Shown: one piece after another, positions 43,657 through 54,971 of the stretch
Numbering within the stretch: position 1 is the stretch's first letter
Layout of the letters: every line of letters begins with the position of its first letter
Assembly: GCF_004331675.1 (NCBI RefSeq)
Contig: NZ_SJSN01000004.1
Coordinates: forward strand, 281,756 to 345,755
Origin: Pedobacter frigidisoli
Lineage (GTDB): Bacteria; Bacteroidota; Bacteroidia; Sphingobacteriales; Sphingobacteriaceae
DNA length: 64,000 nt
Direction of reading: 5' to 3'
Program-made: the position numbers and the translations under genes
The notes under the pieces: model-generated
What the model saw: only the letters and a program-made list of their open reading frames with translations
What the model was told of the DNA's origin: nothing
The model's database searches: none

Positions 43657-43658
43657 AC

Positions 43659-44168
43659 ATGTCGACTGAGAAAAAAGCAGTGATCAAAAATTCCATCTTT
43701 GCAGCCGTATTTTTTGCTGTTTTCTTTGGAATATTTGAAGCAATCATTTTTGGTATTGGCTATGCCGCTATTTCAGCCCCAATAGCAGGAATATTTTTTG
43801 GTTTATTGATGTATTTCTTTGTAAACTCAAAAAGGGTAAAAGCGCAAACAGCACTAAATAATTCAAATGAAAGCGATATTATTCATTCAGGTGGCGCCAA
43901 CCATTTCAAAAACGCAGAAGCCCTTGGTGGAAAATTATACTTATTACCAGATAGGTTAGAATTCAAATCACATCGTTTCAACATACAAAATCATGCGTTC
44001 TCCATAGGGATAAATGAAATAAAAAAGATCGCATTTTATAAAACCTTGGGCATTGTTCCAAATGGCTTAGAAGTGGTATTGAAAGATGGTGAAGTTGAAA
44101 AATTCGTTGTTAATAATCGAAATCTTTGGAAAGAAAATATTGAGAAATTAATTTCAAAATCCCTCTAA
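43659..44168 (+). CDS. Membrane protein with GRAM/PH-like domain
   Basis: Two hydrophobic segments (about residues 15-62) precede a soluble beta-rich part: LGGKLYLLPDRLEFKSH, then FSIGINEIKKIAFYKTLGIVPNGLEVVLKDGEVEKFVV. This resembles bacterial GRAM/PH-like domains of small membrane proteins. Two bases separate its ATG from the dnaX stop, so cotranscription is likely. Function is unknown. Confidence 0.7.
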   Translation: MSTEKKAVIKNSIFAAVFFAVFFGIFEAIIFGIGYAAISAPIAGIFFGLLMYFFVNSKRVKAQTALNNSNESDIIHSGGANHFKNAEALGGKLYLLPDRLEFKSHRFNIQNHAFSIGINEIKKIAFYKTLGIVPNGLEVVLKDGEVEKFVVNNRNLWKENIEKLISKSL

Positions 44169-44183
44169 AATATTGTTTTAAAC

Positions 44184-44223
44184 AAAAGCAGGATTACACT
44201 CTTCCTGTATAATCCTGCTTTTC
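44184..44223. terminator. Bidirectional terminator
   Basis: AAAAGCAGGATTA pairs with TAATCCTGCTTTT around a loop CACTCTTCCTGTA. It lies between the convergent membrane protein and acidic protein genes. Confidence 0.88.
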
Positions 44224-44271
44224 TATTTATAATCGCTTTATTAGATCACCATTCTTTCGATGGAGATCACT

Positions 44272-44682
44272 TTACTGCTTTTGGGGCTGGTCATTAATTG
44301 GATAACCTTCTTCATCCAAATCATCGCGATTATCTTCTGGTGTACGGGCGAGAATTTCATCTTCCGGACTAAGTTTTACACTTTCTCCATTATCTACATG
44401 CATGCCCAATTCCTCTAAATTATCATTGGCAACTTCATCATCATTAGCATATTCATCGCCAACATAAGGGTTAGCCTCATCGTAAGTAGAATCATCATCC
44501 TTTGCTCCTACGGCCACTGTTTCATAACCCATAGGATGATCATAATCCTTATCAGTTCCTTTTACATCAAGCTCGTAACTTCCCTTAACTTCATCGTAAG
44601 CTAAGTTTTCCTTATTGATTTCGCTATTTTCTGTAGTGGTATGTATTTTATCCTGCGATCCTTTATTTTCGTTATTTGCCAT
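44272..44682 (-). CDS. Acidic hypothetical protein
   Basis: This 136-residue protein counted from ATG 44682 is Asp/Glu/Asn-rich and has no signal peptide. Elements such as GYETVAVGAKDD, NPYVGDEYANDDEVAND and GYPINDQPQ recall small soluble Bacteroidota proteins of unknown role. The frame opens upstream to 44718, but the additional residues are improbable. It converges on the dnaX operon end. Confidence 0.6.
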   Translation of the reverse strand: MANNENKGSQDKIHTTTENSEINKENLAYDEVKGSYELDVKGTDKDYDHPMGYETVAVGAKDDDSTYDEANPYVGDEYANDDEVANDNLEELGMHVDNGESVKLSPEDEILARTPEDNRDDLDEEGYPINDQPQKQ

Positions 44683-44718
44683 GATATTGCTCTTCTTTAA
44701 TTTATATGAAGATAACAA

Positions 44719-45018
44719 TTTGAGTGGAATAAGGTTTGTTTTACAAGTTAGTTAATTCACAAAATCATTTGGGCGTGCCCCAAGCTACGCAAGGGTCGGG
44801 CTATCCGCTAAATCTTTTATTTTAAAAAATAAAAGGATATCGCTTCTATCCCTCACGCAGAAAAACCCAATTCTATTAGCAAGAAACAAATAAAAAACAT
44901 TAATTATTACAAACCTTAAAAAAGATAATATCACGTAAATAATTTAGATTAGCTTAAAATTATATTGTATAAATTATTCCCTCATAAGTTCACATATATT
45001 TCATAAAATTCTAGTTAA
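44719..45018. repeat. Intergenic region with a closed stem-loop repeat element (44771-44859)
   Basis: The element begins GGGCGTGCC and ends CCTCACGC, so GCGTG (44773-44777) pairs with CACGC at its end. Inside, ATCTTTTATTTT (near 44812) pairs with AAAATAAAAGGAT to form a long A/T hairpin. This layout matches a family of mobile-looking extragenic repeats that I recall from Bacteroidota genomes. The rest of the gap (to 45018) is A/T-rich with no gene. Confidence 0.6.
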
Positions 45019-45504
45019 ATGACAATAACAATTGATATCACACGTCAAGATTATTATGAACTAAATAAGTTTCATTTTAAACAGACAAAATTAAAAAATA
45101 CCATAATAATTGGAATTGTCGTAACAACTCTGATTCTATTTTTTGTAAACAAAGATGGATTCGACATCACAATAACGCTATTAATTATTATTGTATGTTC
45201 TTTTGGTATTATCTTAGGAATTAATAGAAATCTGAAATCAACAAAAAATTTACCTGATGAGCAGGGCTCAATATTGGGGGAGCGAGTAATTCAATTTACT
45301 GATGATAAAATTTCCTATAAGATGAAAAATGCACAAGGAATAAATGAGTGGGATTCAGTTAAAAGCCTAAAAGAAAGTTCAACAGCTTTTTACCTCTACC
45401 TTGATACTGCTGTTGCAATTATAATCCCTAAGCGCTATTTTGAGGATGCCGATCAGATAAAAGATTTTAAGATTTTGGTTAACAATAATCTAGTTCATCA
45501 ATAA
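45019..45504 (+). CDS. YcxB-like membrane protein
   Basis: A 161-residue protein with two hydrophobic segments (about 30-70) followed by a soluble part, LGERVIQFTDDKISYKMKNAQGINEWDSVKSLKE, and the motif AVAIIIPKRYFEDADQIKDF, typical of YcxB-like proteins. The role is unknown; it is a small membrane-anchored protein, possibly with a PH-like fold. Confidence 0.75.
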   Translation: MTITIDITRQDYYELNKFHFKQTKLKNTIIIGIVVTTLILFFVNKDGFDITITLLIIIVCSFGIILGINRNLKSTKNLPDEQGSILGERVIQFTDDKISYKMKNAQGINEWDSVKSLKESSTAFYLYLDTAVAIIIPKRYFEDADQIKDFKILVNNNLVHQ

Positions 45505-45634
45505 TATATACCTTTATTTAATGCATTAAGTTGAATTAGATAATCATGAAATAATTAAAACAGCTGGTTGACTATAAATTAGGCATACCACTCCTGTAAC
45601 TCACGCAAACCCCAAAAATACTTCCCTCTAAATC

Positions 45635-46606
45635 ATGAGAAATCATTTCCTAATCTTCATTATTCTTATTTTAAATTTTAGTAATATTTCAGCAAAAAAA
45701 TCAATTGAGATTTATAAGAATACCGATACTATCTACGTAGCCGATCCAACAATATTTTTGGATAAAGGTACCTATTATCTCTACGGAACCAGTAGTGATA
45801 AGGGATTTGAGGTTTATCAATCTACAGATTTAAAGAAATGGACTGGTCCTGTTGGAAAGAACATTGGTTTTGCCTTATCCAAAGGAGAAAGTTATGGTAG
45901 TAAAGGTTTTTGGGCACCACAGGTTTTTAAGCAAGGCGAAAAATACTTTATAGCTTATACCGCAAACGAACATATTGCTGTAGCCGAAAGCGATAATCCA
46001 CTCGGACCTTTTACGCAGAAAAAAATTAAATCTTTACCTGGTAAAGGACTTCAAATCGACCCCTTTATTTTTGTGGATACAGATGGAAAAACATATCTAT
46101 ATCATGTGAGGCTTGGCAATGGAAATCGGATTTTTGTGGCGGAAATGAAACCTGATTTTTCTGATATTATTCCCGAAACTTTAAAGGAATGCATTACGGC
46201 GTCACAACCATGGGAGAACACAGAAAAAACCGGCTGGCCAGTAACCGAGGGACCAACCGTATTAAAAAAAGAAAATCTATATTATTTATTTTATTCTGCT
46301 AACGATTTTCGCAGCCCAGATTATGCCGTAGGCTATGCCACATCCAACTCCCCTTTCGGACCGTGGAAAAAGTTTGAGCGTAATCCAATTATCAGTAGAA
46401 AAACACTCAATTATAATGGTACTGGTCATGGAGATTTCTTTACCGATCAGAAAGGAACTCTGCAATATGTGTTTCACACCCATTATTCAAATAAGCTGGT
46501 TTCGCCGAGGGCAACTGCTATTATTTCTGCTAAGTTTATGAAGCAAAAAGATGGAAGCTTTGAAATGAAAGTTGATCCATCGACTATGCGGTTTTTAACT
46601 AAATAA
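45635..46606 (+). CDS. Glycoside hydrolase family 43 enzyme
   Basis: A Sec signal (residues 1-20, ISAKKS) precedes a five-bladed propeller of 303 residues. Family 43 landmarks are visible: the first acid in VADPTIFLD, the second in QIDPFIFVDTDGKTYLYHVR and the catalytic-type glutamate in PVTEGPTVLKKENLYYLFYS. It probably removes L-arabinose or xylose residues from plant polysaccharide, in the periplasm or outside the cell. No SusC/D pair lies next to it. Confidence 0.92.
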   Translation: MRNHFLIFIILILNFSNISAKKSIEIYKNTDTIYVADPTIFLDKGTYYLYGTSSDKGFEVYQSTDLKKWTGPVGKNIGFALSKGESYGSKGFWAPQVFKQGEKYFIAYTANEHIAVAESDNPLGPFTQKKIKSLPGKGLQIDPFIFVDTDGKTYLYHVRLGNGNRIFVAEMKPDFSDIIPETLKECITASQPWENTEKTGWPVTEGPTVLKKENLYYLFYSANDFRSPDYAVGYATSNSPFGPWKKFERNPIISRKTLNYNGTGHGDFFTDQKGTLQYVFHTHYSNKLVSPRATAIISAKFMKQKDGSFEMKVDPSTMRFLTK

Positions 46607-46648
46607 TTAACAACAAAATCATCATTAATACTTACGCAATATCTCTAA

Positions 46649-46740
46649 TGAGCGAATTGATTTTAGCTCACAGATTTACGTTATCGACGCAGACTATTTG
46701 ACTATTTATCAGCGATAATCTCCGAGATCTGCGGGAGAAA
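46649..46740. repeat. Nested palindromic extragenic element
   Basis: CAGAT/ATCTG encloses TTATCG/CGATAA, giving two nested stems in about 90 bases. The piece ATCTGCGGGAGA is typical of repeated extragenic DNA in these bacteria. No gene is present. Confidence 0.45.
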
Positions 46741-46796
46741 AACTATAGCAAAAGGATTAGATTAACATTGGCACCGGAAATCAGTTCAGTGCAAAA

Positions 46797-46827
46797 CAAA
46801 AAAAGTCGCAGCAATAACGCTACGACT
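46797..46827 (-). terminator. Terminator of the icd gene
   Basis: On the minus strand GTCGTAGC and GCTGCGAC pair with one mismatch around a six-base loop, followed by a T-run. It lies 25 bases after the icd stop. Confidence 0.85.
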
Positions 46828-46851
46828 CCTAAACTTAAAAAAAATATCTAC

Positions 46852-49098
<2,247 letters not shown>

Positions 49099-49118
49099 TT
49101 AATTATGAGATCGATTTA

Positions 49119-49130
49119 GGTTTGCAAACC
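49119..49130. promoter_or_regulatory. Perfect 12-bp palindrome upstream of icd
   Basis: GGTTTGCAAACC lies 48 bases upstream of the icd start in the divergent region shared with the ankyrin operon. It could be an operator; nothing identifies its protein. Confidence 0.35.
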
Positions 49131-49431
49131 GACCAGTTTAAAATCGCCTAAAGATAAAATAATCGATTGAATTAAGGAACACACTAATGTTATTTATGGT
49201 TTGCGAAAGATGATAATTTGATATTTTAAAAGTAAGATATTGCGATTTAGGTTTTTTTTATACTTTTATAAACATTATTCCCTCCAAAAATCAACCCCTA
49301 ATATTTTTGCTGTTTAGATTAATTTATTAACGCTAAATGAATATTTTTTGGTTGATCCATAAACATCTCCTAGTCATTTCCGTTTGTTATTAACACTAAA
49401 CAGTTGGCACGATAACCGAACTATTACAATT
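49131..49431. other. Divergent promoter region, icd and ankyrin operon
   Basis: About 300 A/T-rich bases. TACTTTTA near 49260 and TATCTTTA near 49153 (minus strand) are one-mismatch versions of the TAnnTTTG box, and either could serve as a promoter. No gene is seen. Confidence 0.4.
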
Positions 49432-50637
49432 ATGAGTGAGCAAACTTTAGAACAACTTTTTAACGCAGGCAACTTTACCGAAGCATCAGCAAAACTTTTA
49501 GCGGGAGAGAAACTCCCCAAAACACTTCAACCCCATCAAAAATCGCAAATTTTAGATAATTTGTTTCGGGGCGAGCAGTACGAAATCATTCTTCATTTAA
49601 TAAAAGATAAAACCATTGAAACCGATATTTATGAGTTTGAAAATTTCGACAGAAGTGTTTTTCAAACGGTGGTAAGGTATTTGAAAACCGATGAGAATGG
49701 TTTGGAATTTTTCAAAAATTTTATCTCCAAATTTGATAATTTAAATGATGAGGTTGCTACCCAAACCTTGCTGGGATATTTTTTCGAAAAGCTGGCAGCC
49801 GTAGAACTGATCAAAATTTTGGTTGATGCTGGTTGCGATGTGAACTTCAAAACCAATGCAGAGGAAAATTACATCCATTTAGTAGTAAAAAACAATCAAA
49901 AAAGATTCGATTTAAATGATAATGAATTAGATAAGCTTCGAAAAAACTACATCGAACTTTTAATAAATGAGGGTGTTGAAGTAGATGGCGAAAACATTGT
50001 TCAAAAAACGCCTTTAATTGCTGCGGTAGAGGGGAACAAATCTCATCTTTTATCTTTCCTTTTGGAGCAAGGCGCAGATCCAAACCATGTAGATAAAACT
50101 GGGAACTCGGCTTTTTATTATGCTGTAGCAAATCTACAAAGTATGGAAATGTACAATATTATGCGGGCGTTTGCATTGCCACAATTCGACATTGTAAATA
50201 AAAATCAGGTTACCTTATTGTTCGAATACACCAGGATGATGTATAATTCTGATAGTGAGTGTGCTTTTTTAATTAAATTATTGGAAGATGGTGCAGATCT
50301 CTATCAACCTAGTATTTATTATTCAACAGAAACTACGCCCTTAGATTTAATTGTCGAGAAACCTGCTAGTGTTTTAGAAGCTGTTCTAGCAACTGGACAA
50401 GTAGATGTGAATAGGAATGATGATAAGGGGAACAATATTCTACATAAAGTTTGCGCTCAAAATGTAAATTACGAACCTGAAAAGGCAAAGGAAATGTACA
50501 GAAAGGTTAAACTTTTAATTGAGCATGGTGCAGATATTTCCGCAACAAATGATCAAGACCAAACGGCTTTAATGTTGGCATCAGACGATAACCTGAAAAT
50601 AAAAACAGTAGAACTTTTAATGAAGAACGCTCAATGA
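49432..50637 (+). CDS. Ankyrin-repeat protein, first of a triad
   Basis: A 401-residue protein counted from ATG 49432 (TTG 49384 is implausible). Residues 1-130 form an unrecognised helical domain (LFNAGNFTEASAKLLAGEKLPK; IETDIYEFENFDRSVFQ). At least four ankyrin repeats follow from about 115, including VNFKTNAEENYIHLVVKN, KTPLIAAVEGNKSHLLSFLLEQGADPNHVDKTGNSAFYYAVA and QTALMLASDDNLKIKTVELLMKN. No signal peptide is present, so it is cytoplasmic. Its stop overlaps the next gene (ATGA). It probably binds a protein partner through the repeats. Confidence 0.85.
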   Translation: MSEQTLEQLFNAGNFTEASAKLLAGEKLPKTLQPHQKSQILDNLFRGEQYEIILHLIKDKTIETDIYEFENFDRSVFQTVVRYLKTDENGLEFFKNFISKFDNLNDEVATQTLLGYFFEKLAAVELIKILVDAGCDVNFKTNAEENYIHLVVKNNQKRFDLNDNELDKLRKNYIELLINEGVEVDGENIVQKTPLIAAVEGNKSHLLSFLLEQGADPNHVDKTGNSAFYYAVANLQSMEMYNIMRAFALPQFDIVNKNQVTLLFEYTRMMYNSDSECAFLIKLLEDGADLYQPSIYYSTETTPLDLIVEKPASVLEAVLATGQVDVNRNDDKGNNILHKVCAQNVNYEPEKAKEMYRKVKLLIEHGADISATNDQDQTALMLASDDNLKIKTVELLMKNAQ

Positions 50638-51833
50638 TATTAGAAGAAGCGATAAGAGAAAGGGATTTTTCAAATGCCTTAATTGCGTTAGGTAATGGAG
50701 AAAAATTGCCCTCAGATCTTAACATCCATCTGAGGGCAATGCTTTATGAAATTTTAATTGAAGAAAAACAGTTCGATATATTGCATCTTTTTGCCCATCA
50801 TAAAATAATCGAAACCGATATTTATGAGTATGATAGCTTCGATCATAGTTTCTTTTATGCATTTTTCAACTCTAGGAAAATAGATGATGAACTAAATGAT
50901 TTCTTCGATGTTTTCGTAGGTCATTTTACCAATATAAACGATGAGATAAAGGGCTACACCTTAATAAGCTATGCATTTATTAAAAGTGCGAATTTAAGAA
51001 ATATTCAAGCCCTGATCAATTTTGGATGTGATGCCAGTTTCAGAAATCATGAGGATGAAAACATTTTACATCAATTGGTAAAATCTGATGAAGGTATATA
51101 CCGCATGTCTAGCGAATCATATTACGATTTATTTAAAGCATATACCGATATTTTAATTGGCCAAGGGATTGAAATAGATGAACCTAATACGATAAACGAA
51201 ACTGCTCTACTTTCTGCGCTTAGGTTTAGAAAAGTAAATTTAGCAACGATCTTATTGGAGCACGGCGCAAATCCAAACCATGTAGATCATGACGGAAACA
51301 ATGCTTTTTATTACGCCATTATTTGGAATCACAGCCTTGATGCTTATCTAAAACTTAGCGAATATGCCTCACCTGAATTAAATGAAGTAAATAGTTTAGG
51401 CCAAACGGTTTTGTTTAACTACGTAACAGAGATTAATTTTGATAGCATGGAGACCAATCAGGCTATTATAAAGCAATTGATTAATGATGGAGCAGATTTG
51501 TATAAAGCCGGTAACCGTTACGGAGAGCAAAGAACAACGCTAGATATGGCGGCAGGAAAATCTGTAGAAATACTTCAGGCTATATTGGAAACGGGAAATA
51601 TAGATTTAAATGCACAAGACTCTCATGGAAATACGCTGTTACACAAGGTTCGTGCTTACAACGTAAACGAAGATCACGACAAGGCGAAAGACACCTATCG
51701 AAAAGTGAAACTTTTGCTAGAAAACGGAGCAGACGCGGGCATTAGCAACGATGAGGATAAAACGGCTTTAATGCTCGCATCAGATGATAATTATAAAATA
51801 AAAACAGTAGAACTTTTAATGAAACAATCTTAA
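50634..51833 (+). CDS. Ankyrin-repeat protein, paralogue of the previous gene
   Basis: A 399-residue paralogue: the same N-terminal domain (GEKLPSDLNIHL; IETDIYEYDSFDHSFFYAFF) and the same ankyrin array. The last 50 residues, with TALMLASDDNYKIKTVELLMK, are nearly identical to those of its neighbour, while the N-terminal part has diverged. The ATG overlaps the previous stop. This points to tandem duplication, possibly with later gene conversion at the 3' end. Function is unknown. Confidence 0.85.
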   Translation: MILEEAIRERDFSNALIALGNGEKLPSDLNIHLRAMLYEILIEEKQFDILHLFAHHKIIETDIYEYDSFDHSFFYAFFNSRKIDDELNDFFDVFVGHFTNINDEIKGYTLISYAFIKSANLRNIQALINFGCDASFRNHEDENILHQLVKSDEGIYRMSSESYYDLFKAYTDILIGQGIEIDEPNTINETALLSALRFRKVNLATILLEHGANPNHVDHDGNNAFYYAIIWNHSLDAYLKLSEYASPELNEVNSLGQTVLFNYVTEINFDSMETNQAIIKQLINDGADLYKAGNRYGEQRTTLDMAAGKSVEILQAILETGNIDLNAQDSHGNTLLHKVRAYNVNEDHDKAKDTYRKVKLLLENGADAGISNDEDKTALMLASDDNYKIKTVELLMKQS

Positions 51834-51844
51834 GGGATAGAAAT

Positions 51845-53191
51845 ATGTCGATGTCATTTATCATTGCCTGCGAAAGCGGCAAGCGCAAAATAGCCGAGCT
51901 TTTATTGGCAAACAAAGAAGTTGAAGTTGGTTACACCGATGAAAAAGGGAGAACGGCCTTACATTATGCCGCACACCGTGGTTACCTGGATTTGGTACAA
52001 ATACTAATTAATGAAGGTGCCGATTTAGATTATGGCGATCATGAAGGCGAAACACCATTTTATTTTGCCTGCTTGCAGAAACAGAAACAAACAGCTTTAT
52101 ATCTTTTAGATCAGGGAGCAAAGGTAGATATTAATGATTTTAAAGGAAATAGCTTACTTCATGTTACCGCCCAAAACGGACAAATCGAGGTTTTAGAAAA
52201 GCTGCTTGAAAAAGGAATGGAGGTTGATATTGAAAATAATGAGGCACAAACGCCTCTACTTATCGCCACCAGCTATAGAAACAAAGAAATTGTTCAGATG
52301 CTTTTAAATCATGGCGCAAACATTAATACCACCGATAAGGATGGAAATTCGCCATTGCTTTTTGCCGTTAAATCGAAGAATACACCAATGGTAGATTTGG
52401 TTTTGGATAAAGGCGGCAACATTAATCACGTTAATCATCAAGGAGAATCGGCCTTGCTCATTGCCTGCTACGACGCTAACCGTATGCTCACTAAAATATT
52501 GGTCGACAAGGGTGCGGATGTATTTGTATCCTCTAAAAATGGCCTCTCTCCTATTTGGTACGCCTGTGCCAATAACCAAAAAGAGATTGTAGAATTATTT
52601 TTAAATAATGGTGTAAATGTAAATTACGCAAAGCCCTTATCAAACAACGATGATTCGATGTATTCGTACCTCGAATGGGTTGAAACGGCAAATAACATAT
52701 CCATTTCGGCAAGTTTTTCCTTTAATAGTTCTTACGAATATGGTGGCGAAAGTATGTTGCATGTAGCCGCCAAAAGTGGACATTTAAACATGCTTAAATT
52801 ACTTTTAGATAAAGGAGCTGATGTAAATATTCAAGATGAAAGCGGAAACACCGCCTTACATTATGCCGCTGCAAACGGTAAAAAAGATGTTGTTAAGTTT
52901 TTATTGGAAAAATCTGCTGATCCAAGTATTGTAAACGTAAAAGAACAGAAAGCGATCGATTATTCGAACATAAAAGGATTTAATGAGATTACGGAACTGT
53001 TATTGAAGTTCGGACCATCGAACTTAACGACAACGGTTAAAAGTTCGACGGGGGAAGCCGCAGCAGAGCCTATAAAAAGCGACATGGCCGCTAAAAAACA
53101 AGCCCTAATCGATCTTAAGGAATTATTAGATGCAGGAATTTTATCGCAAGAAGAATTCGATGCAGAGAAAACCAAAATTTTAAAAGGATAA
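51845..53191 (+). CDS. Ankyrin-repeat protein with C-terminal SHOCT domain
   Basis: A 448-residue protein with about ten ankyrin repeats (residues 1-390; classical TALHYAAHRGYLDLVQILINEGADLDYGD). A C-terminal SHOCT-like helix pair ends it: KKQALIDLKELLDAGILSQEEFDAEKTKILKG. SHOCT domains are short oligomerisation or interaction modules. It lacks the N-terminal domain of the two paralogues. The ATG lies 11 bases after the previous stop, so the three genes form one operon. Confidence 0.88.
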   Translation: MSMSFIIACESGKRKIAELLLANKEVEVGYTDEKGRTALHYAAHRGYLDLVQILINEGADLDYGDHEGETPFYFACLQKQKQTALYLLDQGAKVDINDFKGNSLLHVTAQNGQIEVLEKLLEKGMEVDIENNEAQTPLLIATSYRNKEIVQMLLNHGANINTTDKDGNSPLLFAVKSKNTPMVDLVLDKGGNINHVNHQGESALLIACYDANRMLTKILVDKGADVFVSSKNGLSPIWYACANNQKEIVELFLNNGVNVNYAKPLSNNDDSMYSYLEWVETANNISISASFSFNSSYEYGGESMLHVAAKSGHLNMLKLLLDKGADVNIQDESGNTALHYAAANGKKDVVKFLLEKSADPSIVNVKEQKAIDYSNIKGFNEITELLLKFGPSNLTTTVKSSTGEAAAEPIKSDMAAKKQALIDLKELLDAGILSQEEFDAEKTKILKG

Positions 53192-53235
53192 AGTAAATTC
53201 AAAATTATTTCAACGGCTCGCTAGAAGCCATTATA

Positions 53236-53288
53236 TTTAGATGAAATTTCTCGAAAGGTTTTAAAGCCAATCAGAGATTTCATCTAAA
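53236..53288. repeat. 12-bp stem hairpin directly before a TPR gene
   Basis: TTTAGATGAAAT pairs with ATTTCATCTAAA, with a further CTC/GAG inside after a two-base bulge. It ends ten bases before the ATG at 53299, and no T-run follows. It may fold in the transcript leader or be an extragenic palindrome. Confidence 0.55.
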
Positions 53289-53298
53289 TCAGGCGCTA

Positions 53299-54390
53299 AT
53301 GAAAACAATCTCAAAATTATTCTCCCTCCTACTGATCCTTTCCTTTCAAATATCTTTTGCCCAAAGTGCAGAGGATAAGGCTTTGGCAAAATCAAAATCT
53401 CAAACGGCCTTTAAGCTCGAGGATGAGGAAGGCAAATTTGATGAGGCCATTAAATTACTCGAAGAATCTCAAAAGCTCGATCCAGATAATATCGATTATC
53501 CTTATGAATTAGCCTACGCGTATTCTGGCAAAAAGGATCATCAGAAAGCTGCTGAAATCCTCATCAAACTTTTAAAACATAAGGATGTTTTCGATCAAGT
53601 ATATCAAACTCTTGGTAATGCTTATGATTATTTGGGTAAACCCGAACAGGCGATGAAAACCTATGAGGCAGGATTAAAGAAGTTTCCAAATTCTGGGAAA
53701 ATTTATGCCGAACTCGGAAACATGAAACTTAATTCCAATGATTACAATAACGCCATAAAATATTACGAAAAGGGCATTGAAATGGAACCTACTTATGCCG
53801 CTAATTATTACAGGGTTTCGAAAATATTTCTCGATTCTGATGAAAAGCTCTGGGGAATGATTTACGGAGAGCTGTTTATGAACCTCGATTGGGCTTCTGA
53901 GCGGACGAGGGAAATGAGCAAACTTCTTTTTGATACTTATAAAAGCCAGATCAAAATTAATGGCGACAGTGCAAGTATTGCATTTTCAAAAAATATAGCA
54001 ATGTCTGCTGATGCTTTTAAAGACCCCAAAAACTTTAAATTGCCTTTTCAAATGATGTATGAGGCCAATACAATTCTGGCTGTTGCAGGGCAGAAGGAAA
54101 TTAACCTAAAAAGTTTAAATGAAATTAGAACAACATTTCTAAATACCTATTTAAAAGATGGTGGCGATAAAAAATATCCAAATGTGTTGTTCGATTATCA
54201 GAAGAAACTACAGGAACTCGATTTTTTGGAGCCCTATAATTATTGGATATTGGGGATGAACGAGGAAATTGAATTTAATAAATGGCAATTGGCCAATAGC
54301 TCTAATTGGAACAATTTTATGAAATGGTTCGACCAAAATAATTTAGTGCTTGATGAAACCCATAAATTTTACAGAATCCAATATAAATAA
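53299..54390 (+). CDS. Secreted tetratricopeptide-repeat protein
   Basis: A Sec signal (residues 1-21, FQISFAQS) precedes several TPR units (about 35-190): FDEAIKLLEESQKLDPDNIDYPYELAYAYSG, QTLGNAYDYLGKPEQAMKTYEAGLKKFPN and NNAIKYYEKGIEMEPTYAANYYRVSKIFLD. The rest (to 363) is helical without a known domain. It is a periplasmic scaffold or adaptor. The next lipoprotein gene follows after eight bases, so these are probably cotranscribed. Confidence 0.85.
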   Translation: MKTISKLFSLLLILSFQISFAQSAEDKALAKSKSQTAFKLEDEEGKFDEAIKLLEESQKLDPDNIDYPYELAYAYSGKKDHQKAAEILIKLLKHKDVFDQVYQTLGNAYDYLGKPEQAMKTYEAGLKKFPNSGKIYAELGNMKLNSNDYNNAIKYYEKGIEMEPTYAANYYRVSKIFLDSDEKLWGMIYGELFMNLDWASERTREMSKLLFDTYKSQIKINGDSASIAFSKNIAMSADAFKDPKNFKLPFQMMYEANTILAVAGQKEINLKSLNEIRTTFLNTYLKDGGDKKYPNVLFDYQKKLQELDFLEPYNYWILGMNEEIEFNKWQLANSSNWNNFMKWFDQNNLVLDETHKFYRIQYK

Positions 54391-54398
54391 TCCCCTAT

Positions 54399-54971
54399 AT
54401 GTTACGCAAACCCATATTACTGCCCATCCTATTGATCTTATTCGCATTTCTTTATAGCTGTACCCCAAAACTTTATGTAGATGAAGATAAACGTTATGAG
54501 GCTGGAACACTCACCGAATTACAAATAGATTCACTGCACCAATTCCTAAAACAGAACGAAAGGTTGAGTTTAAGGGATACCATTATCATCAAGTACGATT
54601 TTAATAAAGATGCTTGTTGGAATGAGCTTAGCAACCAAAATGCAGAATTTATCAATAATGTGCGCTGGGCATTTCAGAAGAATATCATCGATAAGGCAGC
54701 AAAAAGACCAAAAGTTTCCATTTATCAATATCGAGAAATAGGAGAAAATTTTAGTCAGATAAAATCAAAGGGATTAGAAATAGAAACCGATCCCGGCTTT
54801 TTAAAACGCTTATTATTTAAGGAAGCAACATCCTGCGGAACATCGGCCATTGTTTTGCCCGACGGAAAATTTTTACTCGTAAAATCAGACCCACAATTCT
54901 CTGCACTCCTATTAAATGCCAAAAGCATTGAAGAAAAATTATATCAAAGTTTGGTTAAAACGGCCAAATAA
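54399..54971 (+). CDS. Hypothetical lipoprotein
   Basis: A 190-residue protein with a lipobox (LFAFLYSC, Cys21). The mature part holds LTELQIDSLHQFLKQNERL, QYREIGENF and TSCGTSAIVLPDGKFLLVKSDPQFSALLL. The last stretch resembles a thioredoxin-like edge, but no CxxC is present. Function is unknown. The next gene on this strand overlaps its 3' end only if an implausible long start is used. Confidence 0.7.
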   Translation: MLRKPILLPILLILFAFLYSCTPKLYVDEDKRYEAGTLTELQIDSLHQFLKQNERLSLRDTIIIKYDFNKDACWNELSNQNAEFINNVRWAFQKNIIDKAAKRPKVSIYQYREIGENFSQIKSKGLEIETDPGFLKRLLFKEATSCGTSAIVLPDGKFLLVKSDPQFSALLLNAKSIEEKLYQSLVKTAK

